Notes: generated by a model from the sequence alone, not told the origin. Positions 15,174 to 23,511 are shown, counted from the first letter of the stretch. The stretch: 23,845 bases of DNA from Pseudomonadota bacterium (GCA_023436885.1 JAEZHI010000020.1:1-23845); one strand, 5' to 3'. Numbers and translations are program-made.

Positions 15174-16228
15174 TGGGCGTTTCCGCTCCTTCCGGCGCCA
15201 CCGGTGACCCGGCCGATCAGCCGATCGATACGGGCCGACCGTGCGGTGATGAACAGGGCGATGGCGGCGTTGATGATGTCGATGGCCGCCGACGGCAGGC
15301 CGGCCATGATCGGCAGGTAGAGGGCGGCCGAGGCGAGGCCGCCGAAGAACAGGGCGCCGATGGCGGTTCCGCCCACCGACAGGTTGGCGACGAGGGCGAT
15401 CAGAATGGCGGTGAAGCCGTGGGCGGGCAGGAAGCCGCCGACCAGCCGGCCGTTGGGTCCGAACACTTCGATGGTACCGGCCAGACCGGCGAGGCCGCCG
15501 GCGACGAGAAAGCTCGTCAGACCGAGCCACCAGATCTTGGCGCCCTGCCAGCGGACCATGACCGGGTTTCGGCCGGCCAGGCTGGCGACGACGCCGAAGG
15601 CGCTGCGGTTGACGAGCAGCCACATCAGCACACCGACGACGACGGCGATGGCGATGATGGTCGGCGACAAGCCGAGCGAGTTGGAGATGCGATAGGCGGC
15701 GGCGAGCGGCCGGCTCGAAGATTGCTGGCCGCTGCCCGATGGGTCCTTGAGCGGACCGGTGGTGACGTAGATCAGCAACAGCGTCGCCAGGAAATTGCCC
15801 ATCAGCGTGGTGATGGTCTCGTCGGTTCCCGATCGCAGGCGCAGGAGGCCCGGCCAGAGCGCCCACAGCGCGCCGCCGGCCATGCCGGCCAGAAACGAGA
15901 CGGGCACCAGCACGATGGCCGGCGCGCCGTTCAACCATGTGGCCGCGCAGGTGGCGGCGATGGCGCCGACATAGAACTGCCCCTGGGCACCGATATTGAA
16001 GAAGCCCGACCGGAACGACAGGCCGACGCCGACGGCCGTGATGAACAGGGGAATGGCCCAGCGCAGGCTCTGCGTCAGTCCGCCGCTCCTCAGGAAGGCG
16101 CCTTCGACGATAGCCTCGAACATGGCGATGGCCGAGTAACCGGCGAACTCGAAGATGATGCCGCAGAGGGCGAGCGCCAGGGCGATGAACACGGCAGCGC
16201 GCAGGATGACCACGAGGTTGCTGTTCAC
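15170..16228 (-). CDS. BMP-type ABC transporter permease 1 (nucleoside importer, NupP-like)
   Basis: This 352-residue inner-membrane protein has about 9 hydrophobic segments. Family signs are GLSFRSGFFNIGAQGQFYVGA, TDETITTLMGNFLA and GRNPVMVRWQGAKIWW (coupling loop). It pairs with the shorter permease downstream. ATGA overlaps occur at both ends, so stoichiometric synthesis with the ATPase and second permease is likely. Confidence 0.92.
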   Translation of the reverse strand: MNSNLVVILRAAVFIALALALCGIIFEFAGYSAIAMFEAIVEGAFLRSGGLTQSLRWAIPLFITAVGVGLSFRSGFFNIGAQGQFYVGAIAATCAATWLNGAPAIVLVPVSFLAGMAGGALWALWPGLLRLRSGTDETITTLMGNFLATLLLIYVTTGPLKDPSGSGQQSSSRPLAAAYRISNSLGLSPTIIAIAVVVGVLMWLLVNRSAFGVVASLAGRNPVMVRWQGAKIWWLGLTSFLVAGGLAGLAGTIEVFGPNGRLVGGFLPAHGFTAILIALVANLSVGGTAIGALFFGGLASAALYLPIMAGLPSAAIDIINAAIALFITARSARIDRLIGRVTGGAGRSGNAQ

Positions 16229-17784
16229 GAGGCGGCTCCCGTCATGGCGGCACCGACGGCTCCAAGGGCGTAGGGCGGCCGGTAGTCTGCGACGATCCTG
16301 CCTGACAGCATGACCACCAGACGGTCGGAGATGTCGAACAGCTCATCGAGATCGGAGGAAATGAGCAGCACCGCGGCGCCCTGGTCACGGGCCGCCCGGA
16401 GAGCCTGCCAGACGAAGGCGGTGGCGCCGATGTCGAGACCGCGCGTCGGCTGGGCGGCGATGATCAGGCGGGCGTCGTCATGCACTTCGCGGGAGAAGAT
16501 CAGCTTCTGGGCATTGCCGCCCGACAGCGATCCTGCGCGTTGCTCGCCCGTATGGTAGCGAACATCCCAACGCTTCAGGGCCGCGTCGGTCTCTTGACGC
16601 AGGGTCGCCGGGCGGATGGATTTCAATAGCGGGCCGGCGAGCAGACGGCGAATAGCCCAGTTCTCCCAGAGGGACGACGAGAGGCTGAGGCCTTCGCTGT
16701 TGCGTTCGAAGGGGATGATGCTGAGGCCGCGTCGACGGCGCTCGCCGAGATCGGCGGTGGTGACGATGGCGCCGGCCAGTTCGATGCTGCCCGAGGCGAC
16801 TCCGGCGAGCCCGGCGATGGCGCGGACCAGCGTCTTCTGACCATTGCCTTCGACACCGGCGACACCGACGATCTCACCGGGCCGGAGATTGAGAGATACG
16901 GCTTCGAGCGCCGGCCCCTCGGCATCGGGTAGCGTCGAGACATGGTCGAGCCGGAGAAGGGGAGGCGCGTCGACCGCCGGCAGGACGGTGGTTGTGGCGT
17001 GTTCGGTCGGTTCAGTTCCGACCAGGGCTGCGGCATCGGCATCCGATGGCGTCCCGCCGCCGACGATGAGGTCGGCCACGACCGAGGGGCTGAGCGTGTT
17101 GGTCGGCAGGGAGGCGGCAACGAGGCGGCCGCCGCGCAGCACGCTTACCGTATCGGCGACCGCCAGCACTTCGCGAATCTTGTGCAGCACCAGGATGACG
17201 GTAACGCCGTTTTTCTTCAGCCGGCGCACGCGTTCGAACAGGGCGTCGGCACCGGATGGGGAAAGGACTGCCGTCGGCTCGTCGAGGATCAGGATGTTGG
17301 CATCCGACACCATGGCTCTGGCGATCTCGACGCTCTGCTGCGTCTCCACCGGCAGGTCGCGGATTTTCCGTCCCGGATCGACGTCAATATCAAGCGCCTC
17401 AAGGTGGGATTGCCAACGGCGAACCAGGCTACGGCCGCTGAATACCGGGCCGAAGCGCTCGGCGCCGAACTCCATGGCTTCGGCAACGGTGAAGGATGGC
17501 GGCAGGGCAAAGCTCTGGTGGACCAGTTCGACGCCCAGCCGCCGCGCCTCGCGGACCTTGCCCAGGGGGAGAGGCCGGCCGTCGATGGCAATCGTACCCG
17601 CGTGGGGCCGGATGAGGCCGGCGGCCACGCGGGCGAAAGTCGTCTTGCCGGCGCCATTCTGGCCGACGACGGCGTGGACGAGGCCCCGTTCGAAGTTCAG
17701 GCTCACGTCGGACAAGGCGGCGAAATCGCCGAACTTGACCGTGATGTCGCGGCAGGCGAGCGCAAGAGGCAACGGGGCGGTCAT
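16225..17784 (-). CDS. Double-domain ABC ATPase of the nucleoside importer (NupO-like)
   Basis: This 519-residue peripheral membrane protein has two nucleotide-binding domains. Domain 1 has Walker A GQNGAGKTT (41-49), Walker B ILILDEPTAVL and a divergent signature LPVETQQSVEI. Domain 2 has a weak Walker A GVEGNGQKTL, an intact LSGGNAQK signature and LIIAAQPTRGLD with Gln where the catalytic Glu is expected. Degenerate domain-2 motifs are usual in RbsA/BMP-type ATPases; the Glu in the domain-1 signature (normally Gly) is less common. A GGAGG site precedes ATG 17784, 21 bases after the BMP gene. Confidence 0.92.
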   Translation of the reverse strand: MTAPLPLALACRDITVKFGDFAALSDVSLNFERGLVHAVVGQNGAGKTTFARVAAGLIRPHAGTIAIDGRPLPLGKVREARRLGVELVHQSFALPPSFTVAEAMEFGAERFGPVFSGRSLVRRWQSHLEALDIDVDPGRKIRDLPVETQQSVEIARAMVSDANILILDEPTAVLSPSGADALFERVRRLKKNGVTVILVLHKIREVLAVADTVSVLRGGRLVAASLPTNTLSPSVVADLIVGGGTPSDADAAALVGTEPTEHATTTVLPAVDAPPLLRLDHVSTLPDAEGPALEAVSLNLRPGEIVGVAGVEGNGQKTLVRAIAGLAGVASGSIELAGAIVTTADLGERRRRGLSIIPFERNSEGLSLSSSLWENWAIRRLLAGPLLKSIRPATLRQETDAALKRWDVRYHTGEQRAGSLSGGNAQKLIFSREVHDDARLIIAAQPTRGLDIGATAFVWQALRAARDQGAAVLLISSDLDELFDISDRLVVMLSGRIVADYRPPYALGAVGAAMTGAAS

Positions 17785-17805
17785 TGAAGGGATCGCCTCC
17801 AGATG

Positions 17806-18870
17806 TCAGAGTGTGGTGTTGAACGGCACCTTGAGCGTGCCGGCAATGATCTCCGCCTTGGCGGCCTCGATCTTCGGCCAGACCTCCTTGGCCTTGGCGA
17901 CCAGCGCTTCCGGACCCTTCTCAAGGAACACTGGCGACAGCACGAAATCGATGACGCCGGTGCCGAGGCCGGTGCCGACGTGGCCGCCCTTCCAGTCGGG
18001 TGTGAGTGCCCGGGTCACCTCGTTATAGAGCGACTGGCCGAAATCGAGCGATACCAGGCTGATCACTGTCGACGGGCCGAGCTTGTACTGGGCAGGAGAG
18101 ATGGCACTGACCATCAGGTTCTTGCCCTCGTTGGCGGCGGCGATGATGCCGGCGTCGGTGGCCGCCGAGTCGGTCTGAATGAAGTCGACGCCGCTTTTGT
18201 ACATCTGGGTGGCGATTTCCTGCCCCTTGGCCGGGTCCTGGAACGAACCGGCGAAGGCGGCGGATAGCGTGGCATCGGCCTTGACGGAGGTGGCGCCGGT
18301 CTTGATGGCGTTGGCGTCGGCATTGAGCGGCGGCAGCGAAATGCCGCCGATATAGCCAAGCTTGCCGCTGGCCGAAACGAGCGCGCCAAACAGACCGGAC
18401 AGGTAGCAACCGAGATAATAATCGTAGGAAACGGTGGTGACGTTGGGCAGCGCTGGCTCGATCGGATCGGCGAACAACTGGATCCACTTGGTGTTGGGAT
18501 ACTCGGGCGCGAGGGCCTTGAAGGGCTCGGCCACCTCGTTGAACGTGGAGACGATGATGGCAGCGCCGGCGTCGCCAAGCGTGCGGAAGATCGTCTCGTA
18601 GGTGGCCGGATCGGCAGCGTAGACGATGCGCGTCTCAAAGCCCTTCTCCTTGGCCAGCTTGCCGAGCTTCTCGATCATGCTGTCAACCGGACCGTTATCG
18701 CCGGCCGCCTGGGTGTGGACCAGGGCCACGATGCCGCCGGCCGCCGAAGCGCTAAGGGGGAAGAGGCCCGTGGCGAGGCCCGCCGCTGCGGTACCGGCCG
18801 TGATCTTCAGAAGACGCCGACGAGAAAGGGAATGGCCCAGGCCGTCGAGATCGGACAAGAAGCTGGTCAT
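17806..18870 (-). CDS. BMP-family substrate-binding protein of the nucleoside importer
   Basis: This 354-residue periplasmic protein belongs to the BMP/PnrA-like family, whose known members bind purine nucleosides or related ligands. It starts with a probable Tat signal (SRRRLLKITAG, then a hydrophobic stretch ending SASAAG). It has no lipobox Cys, so it is soluble rather than a lipoprotein. BMP-like signs are FNEVAEPFKALAPEYPNTKW, SYDYYLGCYLSGLFGALVS and GKLGYIGGISLP. ATG 18870 is set by AAGGAA; a longer open frame to 19074 would place non-signal residues before the Tat motif. It is the first gene of a nine-gene operon running to 9157. Confidence 0.92.
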   Translation of the reverse strand: MTSFLSDLDGLGHSLSRRRLLKITAGTAAAGLATGLFPLSASAAGGIVALVHTQAAGDNGPVDSMIEKLGKLAKEKGFETRIVYAADPATYETIFRTLGDAGAAIIVSTFNEVAEPFKALAPEYPNTKWIQLFADPIEPALPNVTTVSYDYYLGCYLSGLFGALVSASGKLGYIGGISLPPLNADANAIKTGATSVKADATLSAAFAGSFQDPAKGQEIATQMYKSGVDFIQTDSAATDAGIIAAANEGKNLMVSAISPAQYKLGPSTVISLVSLDFGQSLYNEVTRALTPDWKGGHVGTGLGTGVIDFVLSPVFLEKGPEALVAKAKEVWPKIEAAKAEIIAGTLKVPFNTTL

Positions 18871-19112
18871 GAAACACTTCCTTGGCTTTGGGCGCCATCG
18901 GCGCGAGTGACCCGAACCTGGAAGAGCGACGGACACACGTCTGCAGCACGTCGCCGAAGCGATCGTTCGCAGGTATTCGAACACACTCGACAAGCCGCAT
19001 CGCTGCGAGACTTCGCCGAAGTGTCGGTCGACTGGATAACGTGTGGCAGGCCCTGAATGTCGCGGTCCGTTCATCCTTGGGGATGTCGACCGTCGCTTCT
19101 TCCATTGCGGGA
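18871..19112 (-). other. Long 5' leader of the nucleoside operon
   Basis: If the promoter at 19113-19142 is used, the BMP mRNA has a leader of about 236 bases. I see one small hairpin (ACTTCG-G-CGAAGT near 19009-19021) but no known riboswitch core and no terminator. An open frame of 117 residues begins at 19105 on the same strand and runs into the BMP gene in another frame; it has no recognisable family. Confidence 0.35.
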
Positions 19113-19142
19113 AAGATAAGCGGATCCTGACCGAAGTGTCAA
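19113..19142 (-). promoter_or_regulatory. Sigma-70-type promoter of the nucleoside operon
   Basis: On the minus strand there is a perfect -35 TTGACA (19137-19142), an 18-base spacer and a -10 TATCTT (19113-19118). Transcription would start near 19106. The palindromic operators begin 17 bases upstream of the -35. Confidence 0.65.
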
Positions 19143-19158
19143 CTTTGTTGTTACGGAA

Positions 19159-19229
19159 TTCTGACTAAATGGTCAGATTCCGGATTCTGATTAATCCGTT
19201 CTCAATCAATGGCATAATCTTTAGTCAGA
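19159..19229. promoter_or_regulatory. RutR-like operator cluster between nucleoside operon and TetR regulator
   Basis: CTGACTAAATGGTCAG (19161-19176) matches the E. coli RutR box TTGACCA-NN-TGGTCAA at 11 of 14 fixed positions and is flanked as TCTGAC-N6-GTCAGA. The half-site TCTGAYTAA recurs at 19186-19194 (inside GGATT-CTGATT-AATCC, 19182-19197) and inverted at 19221-19229 (TTAGTCAGA). A CATAAT box (19213-19218) could be the -10 of the TetR gene. The adjacent TetR protein resembles RutR in sequence, so autoregulation plus control of the nucleoside operon is likely. Confidence 0.65.
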
Positions 19230-19294
19230 TTGCGTAAAAAGCGGATCGTGTCTGCTTTTTGAATTGGCTTGCCGCAGAGAATCTGCAAATGTGA

Positions 19295-20023
19295 GTGGTG
19301 TCTTTCGCCCTGCCGGAAGGCGTCGTTGATGAGGTGCACGCTTTGGGTGCTGAGACAGTTGAGGACGGTGATAAGGTCAGGCGGTCTCGCCACGCAGCAG
19401 GTGAGGCGGGCGCCGGCGAGGAGCGCGTTCGCCAGCGCAACATTGCCCGCATCCTCAAGGCCGCGACGACGCTCTTTTCGCGCAAAGGCTTCGAGGGGAC
19501 GCGCATCGTCGAGATCGCCGAGGCCGCCGGACTGCCCAAGGCCAACGTCTATTATTACTTCTCCTCCAAGGAAGAGGTCTACGACGCCGTCATCAAGCAT
19601 CTGATCGACGAATGGGATGCCGCGCTCGAACATATTTCCGCCGATGCCGAGCCCCGCGTTGCGCTCGAGGGTTATGTTCGCGCCAAGCTCGAACATGCGC
19701 GTCGGCACAGCGAGGAATCGCGCCTGTTTGCAGGCGAGATCATCGGCGGCGCGCGCTTTCTGAGCCGCAAGGACCGCGCTCACATGCGGCAGGTGACGCG
19801 GGACCATGCCGGCGTGATCGAGGGATGGATCGCCGCCGGCAAGATCAAGCCGGTCGATCCGCGGCACTTCATGATCATGCTGTGGGCGGTGACGCAGTTC
19901 TACGCCGATTTCGAAATTCTGGCCTGCGACGCTCTCGACCAGCCTCGCCTGCGTCGCACAGATTTCGACAAGGCCGCCGAAACCATCGTCTCGACGTTGC
20001 TTGGCAGCCTTCTGCCGGATTGA
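19295..20023 (+). CDS. TetR-family regulator, RutR-like
   Basis: This protein of up to 242 residues has a TetR helix-turn-helix (AATTLFSRKGFEGTRIVEIA, then AGLPKANVYYYFSSKEEVYDAV). Its C-terminal domain follows the RutR pattern: YVRAKLEHARRHSEESRLFAGEI, GWIAAGKIKPVDPRHFMIMLWA and TQFYADFE. E. coli RutR binds uracil or thymine and controls pyrimidine use. The neighbouring nucleoside importer and hydrolases and the RutR-like palindrome support a base or nucleoside ligand. The start is uncertain: GTG 19295 has a poor ribosome site, and GTG 19334 is an alternative that better matches RutR length. It converges on aapM with a 31-base gap. Confidence 0.88.
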   Translation: MVSFALPEGVVDEVHALGAETVEDGDKVRRSRHAAGEAGAGEERVRQRNIARILKAATTLFSRKGFEGTRIVEIAEAAGLPKANVYYYFSSKEEVYDAVIKHLIDEWDAALEHISADAEPRVALEGYVRAKLEHARRHSEESRLFAGEIIGGARFLSRKDRAHMRQVTRDHAGVIEGWIAAGKIKPVDPRHFMIMLWAVTQFYADFEILACDALDQPRLRRTDFDKAAETIVSTLLGSLLPD

Positions 20024-20054
20024 GGCTGATTCTCGCCCCTGCGCTTCGCTGTCC

Positions 20055-21107
20055 TTACGTTCTGAGGTGCCGTTCCAGCCAGAGGCTGTAGCGGGCGGCG
20101 GCAAAGCAGAAGATGAAGTAGATGGCGGCTGCGAATACGTAGGCTTCGGCATAGAAGCCGATCCAGTTGGGGTCGGTGGCGGCGGCGCGCGCTGCGTTGA
20201 GGAGGTCGAACATGCCGATGATGGCCACCAGCGTAGTGTCCTGGAAGATGCCGACCGCCAGGTTGACGATGGGGGCGATCACCTGTTTCAGCGCTTGCGG
20301 CAGCACCACGAGGCGCAGTGTCTGCCAGTGCGTGAGGCCGAGCGAGGCTGCCGCTTCGGACTGTCCGCGCGGGATGGCCTGAAGGCCGGCGCGGATGATT
20401 TCCGCAAGATAGGCCGAGACGAAGATCGATAGCGCCACGGCAGCGCGCGCGAACTTGTCGATGGCGGCGCCTGCCGGAAGCATCAGCGGAAACAGCAGTG
20501 TCGCCGTGTAGAGGATGGCGATGAACGGTACGCCGCGCACGGTTTCGATCAACACGACCGCGTAAAGGCGGATGCCGCCGAGCTTGGAACGGCGGGCGAG
20601 CGCCAGCACGATGGCGAGCGGGAAGGCGAGGATGAAGCTGCCGAGCGACAGCAAAAGTGTCACCGGCAGGCCACCCCATTTTTCGGTTGGAATCGGCGAA
20701 AGCGGTCCGCCGCCGCCCAGAAGCCAGATGGCGGCAGCGATCCCCGCGACCCAGCCGCCGGCCAGCCAGCGCCCCCAGAAGCGCGGCGCGGCCGACAGCG
20801 CCAACAGTCCCATGAGAAGCGCACTGGCCGCATAGGCGCGCGCTTCCTGGTCCTGCGGGTAAAAGCCGAGGACGATAAACTTCAGCTTCTCGCCGACGAA
20901 GGCCCAGCAAGCGCCGGATGCTGCCTTGCAGCTTTCCGCCGTGCCGGTGAAGGTGGCGTCGATCAGCAGCCAGCGGATCAGCGGTGGCGCCAGCAGGGCC
21001 GCGACGATCAATACGGTGACCGAGAGGGCAAGATTGCTCCGGCTGCCGACGGTGGCTTTCAGGAAGGGCGATCGGTCGATGACGGATGGTGGGCGCAGCG
21101 TGCTCAT
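20055..21107 (-). CDS. aapM: General L-amino acid ABC transporter permease AapM
   Basis: This 350-residue inner-membrane protein of the polar amino-acid permease family has the AapM-specific region with a Cys pair (SCKAASGACWAFVGEKLKF) and the EAA coupling loop QSEAAASLGLTHWQTLRLVV. With AapQ it forms the membrane part of a broad amino-acid importer. ATG 21107 overlaps the aapQ stop. In rhizobia aapM is followed by the ATPase gene aapP; here the strand ends and a convergent TetR gene starts 31 bases away, so the ATPase must be supplied from elsewhere. Confidence 0.9.
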   Translation of the reverse strand: MSTLRPPSVIDRSPFLKATVGSRSNLALSVTVLIVAALLAPPLIRWLLIDATFTGTAESCKAASGACWAFVGEKLKFIVLGFYPQDQEARAYAASALLMGLLALSAAPRFWGRWLAGGWVAGIAAAIWLLGGGGPLSPIPTEKWGGLPVTLLLSLGSFILAFPLAIVLALARRSKLGGIRLYAVVLIETVRGVPFIAILYTATLLFPLMLPAGAAIDKFARAAVALSIFVSAYLAEIIRAGLQAIPRGQSEAAASLGLTHWQTLRLVVLPQALKQVIAPIVNLAVGIFQDTTLVAIIGMFDLLNAARAAATDPNWIGFYAEAYVFAAAIYFIFCFAAARYSLWLERHLRT

Positions 21108-22315
21108 CGTCGCTCGCTCTTCAGGACGTGGCTACGGTTGTAGGCGTTCATGACGGCGGAGGTGGCGAGGCTGAGCGTCAGATAGGCGCCGAGCATCAGA
21201 GTGATGACCTCGAGCGCCTGCCCGGTGACGTTGGCCGTGGTGTTGAGGATGCTGACGAGGTCCGGAAAGCCGATGGCGACGGCCAGTGACGAGTTCTTGG
21301 TGAGGCTGAGATAGCTCGATGTCATCACAGGAATGATGATGCGGAGGGCCTGCGGCAGAATGACGAGACGCAGCACCGCGAACGGCCTGAGGCCAAGGGA
21401 CCGGGCTGCTTCCCATTGCCCGGTGGGTATGGCGAGAATGCCGGCACGCACCGTCTCGGCGATCGAGGCCGAGGCGTTTACCGCGAGACCCAGCATCAAC
21501 GCCGCGAACTCCGGCGACATCGAGACACCGCCGCGAATGTTGAAGCCCTTGAGCGTGGGGATATCGAGCGCGAAGGAAACACCGAGGCCTGCCGCGATGG
21601 CCAACGGAATGGCCAGAGCGGCGACATAGGCGAGGGCGACGACGCGGCGTGGAGATGGACCTGCCAGCTTCCGGCGGCGGCGCAAGACGGCCCAGGTCGC
21701 GATGAGACTGGCCAACACGGCGGCCGATACGATCAGGCCGTGGCCTCCGGTGTCGATCGTCGGCAGGAACAGACCGCGATTGCTGAGGAACATGCCGGGA
21801 AGCGGCGACAGTGCCTGCTTGGGCACGGGCAGCAGATGGATCACCGTGTTCCAGGCGAAGAGTTGCAAGAGCAGCGGTGTGTTGCGCAACAGCTCGACAT
21901 AGGCTTGTACGAGACGGGAAATCAGCGGATTGGGTGACAGACGGGCAATGCCGAGGCCGACGCCGAGCACTGTCGCCACCAGGCATCCGAGTGCAGAGAC
22001 GGCCACGGTGTTGAGGAGACCGACCAGCGCGGCGCGGGCGTAACTGTCGCCGGCAGCATAGGCGATAAAGCTCTCGCCGATCTCGTAATTGGCGCTGTGC
22101 TCAAGGAAGGCAAACCCCGGCGTCAGACCGAGCCGGGCCATGTTGGCGACGAGATTGCGGCCAAGCCATAGGAAGAGCAGCAGCGTACCGAGATAGAGGG
22201 CGATCTGGGCGAGCGGCCAGCCGCCCAGCCACAGACGGACAAACGCAAGAATCCCGGGCCGCGCACGGCCCGGTTTCTTGCTTTCGGCAGAGGCGTCGAT
22301 CACGCCGTCGACCAT
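21104..22315 (-). CDS. aapQ: General L-amino acid ABC transporter permease AapQ
   Basis: This 403-residue inner-membrane protein has about 8 hydrophobic segments, the N-terminal cytoplasmic and periplasmic extensions of AapQ (YAAGDSYARAALVGLLNT) and the EAA loop WEAARSLGLRPFAVLRLVIL. VELLRNTPLLLQLFAW is the usual permease motif of this family. It lies 14 bases after aapJ and overlaps aapM by ATGA. Confidence 0.92.
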   Translation of the reverse strand: MVDGVIDASAESKKPGRARPGILAFVRLWLGGWPLAQIALYLGTLLLFLWLGRNLVANMARLGLTPGFAFLEHSANYEIGESFIAYAAGDSYARAALVGLLNTVAVSALGCLVATVLGVGLGIARLSPNPLISRLVQAYVELLRNTPLLLQLFAWNTVIHLLPVPKQALSPLPGMFLSNRGLFLPTIDTGGHGLIVSAAVLASLIATWAVLRRRRKLAGPSPRRVVALAYVAALAIPLAIAAGLGVSFALDIPTLKGFNIRGGVSMSPEFAALMLGLAVNASASIAETVRAGILAIPTGQWEAARSLGLRPFAVLRLVILPQALRIIIPVMTSSYLSLTKNSSLAVAIGFPDLVSILNTTANVTGQALEVITLMLGAYLTLSLATSAVMNAYNRSHVLKSERR

Positions 22316-22329
22316 GATCTTCGACTCTC

Positions 22330-23367
22330 TCAGCGGAACGGCGGCGAGTAGATGAGGCCGCCCTTGGTCCAGAGCTGATTGTAGCCGCGCTCGAAGCCGA
22401 CCGGCGTCTTCGGGCCGATGTTGCGCTCGAAGATCTCGCCGTAATTGCCGACAGCCTTGATGATATTGTAGGCGAACTTCGGATCGAGACCGATGGCTTC
22501 ACCGAGTGAGGTGTCGACACCGAGGAAGCGCTTGATCGCCGGATCGTCGCTCTTCAGGAACTCATCGACATTGGCTTGCGTGATGCCGAATTCCTCGGCC
22601 TGGATGGTGGCGTAGACCGTCCAGTTGACGATCTCCAGCCAGCGGTCGTCACCGGCGCGGACGGCGGGAACCAGCGGCTCCTTGGAGAGGCGCTCCGGTA
22701 GCAAGACATAGTCGTCCGGCTTGGCAAGCTGGCTGCGGCGGATGGCAAGGTCGGAGCTGTCCTGCGTCAGGGCATCCACGCGACCCGATTCCAGAGCGGC
22801 CTGGAATTCCTTGGAGTCCTCGATGACCACCGGTGTATATTTCTTGCCCGCCTTACGGAAGAAGTCGGCGATGTTGAGTTCGCCGGTGGTGCCGGACTGC
22901 ACGCCGATGGTGGCGCCGTCGAGATCAGCGGCCTTCTGAACGCCGAGCGACTTATTCACCAGAATGCCCTGGCCGTCATAGAACAGCACGGGACCGAAGT
23001 GGAAGCCGAGCTTGAAGGCGCGGGTGATGGTCTGTGTCACGCCCGACAGCAGGATGTCGAACTCGCCGGCCTGAAGCGCCGGTAGGCGCTGCTGCGGCGA
23101 TGAGGAGGTGAACTCCACCTTGTTGGGATCGTTGAACACGGTGACGGCCAGCGCCCGTCCGAAGTCGACGAAGAAGCCCTGCCATTTGCCGTTGGAGTCG
23201 GGAGCGAAGAAGCCCGGCGACGTGCCGACGCCGACCTTGATCAGACCGCGCTGCTGAATGGCATCGAGAGTGGGACCGGCCTTGGCCGTCGTAAGGAACG
23301 CACCACTGACGGCGACGGCGACGGCCGCCGCGCGCAGGCCCTGTGCGAGCCCGAAATGAAAGGACAT
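22330..23367 (-). CDS. aapJ: General L-amino acid-binding periplasmic protein AapJ
   Basis: This 345-residue protein has a Sec signal (MSFHFGLAQGLRAAAVAVAV, cleavage likely after AKA) and a family 3 solute-binding fold: GLIKVGVGTSPGFFAPDSNG, TITRAFKLGFHFGPVLFYDG and NYGEIFERNIG, all AapJ-like. AapJ proteins bind many L-amino acids. I chose ATG 23367, with AGGTG upstream, because it places the signal peptide at the N-terminus; the longer TTG start at 23460 would put basic non-signal residues in front and run through the leader hairpin. Confidence 0.93.
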   Translation of the reverse strand: MSFHFGLAQGLRAAAVAVAVSGAFLTTAKAGPTLDAIQQRGLIKVGVGTSPGFFAPDSNGKWQGFFVDFGRALAVTVFNDPNKVEFTSSSPQQRLPALQAGEFDILLSGVTQTITRAFKLGFHFGPVLFYDGQGILVNKSLGVQKAADLDGATIGVQSGTTGELNIADFFRKAGKKYTPVVIEDSKEFQAALESGRVDALTQDSSDLAIRRSQLAKPDDYVLLPERLSKEPLVPAVRAGDDRWLEIVNWTVYATIQAEEFGITQANVDEFLKSDDPAIKRFLGVDTSLGEAIGLDPKFAYNIIKAVGNYGEIFERNIGPKTPVGFERGYNQLWTKGGLIYSPPFR

Positions 23368-23381
23368 GAGAGCACCTATCG

Positions 23382-23451
23382 AAAAAGGACGAGCCCGCCG
23401 AAACGCTCGGGGCCGGTGAGGGGAGAGAAACCTTCCGACCAAGGCGGGCTC
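23382..23451 (-). promoter_or_regulatory. Attenuator-like hairpin in the aapJ leader
   Basis: On the minus strand GAGCCCGCC (23443-23451) pairs perfectly with GGCGGGCTC (23391-23399) across a 43-base loop. The sequence GTCCTTTTT follows directly, ending about 14 bases before the aapJ start codon. This has the form of an intrinsic terminator lying inside the leader. It could attenuate aapJ or release a short RNA. No regulatory leader peptide is evident. Confidence 0.5.
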
Positions 23452-23496
23452 TGACTTCAAATTGAGCAGGTCTTGCCGATGGTGCCAAAATATAAA

Positions 23497-23511
23497 CTAT
23501 CAAATTTATAG
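23497..23511. promoter_or_regulatory. AT-rich imperfect palindrome between aapJ and the Rrf2 gene
   Basis: CTATCAAATTTATAG is symmetric at all but one position pair around a central A, in an AT-rich patch (23486-23515) of otherwise GC-rich DNA. It is placed where the minus-strand aapJ promoter should lie and could be bound by the divergent Rrf2 regulator. The promoter boxes for aapJ could not be resolved. Confidence 0.4.

Noticed and set aside
18752..19105. Minus-strand 117-residue open frame ahead of and into the BMP gene
   Set aside because: Its second half is the BMP signal-peptide region in another frame and becomes Arg/Pro/Ser-rich. No family or ribosome site was recognised. It is kept only as a remark in the leader entry.
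23471..23490. TGGCAC on the minus strand upstream of aapJ as a sigma-54 promoter
   Set aside because: The following GC is 8 rather than 10 bases from the GG, so the spacing is wrong.
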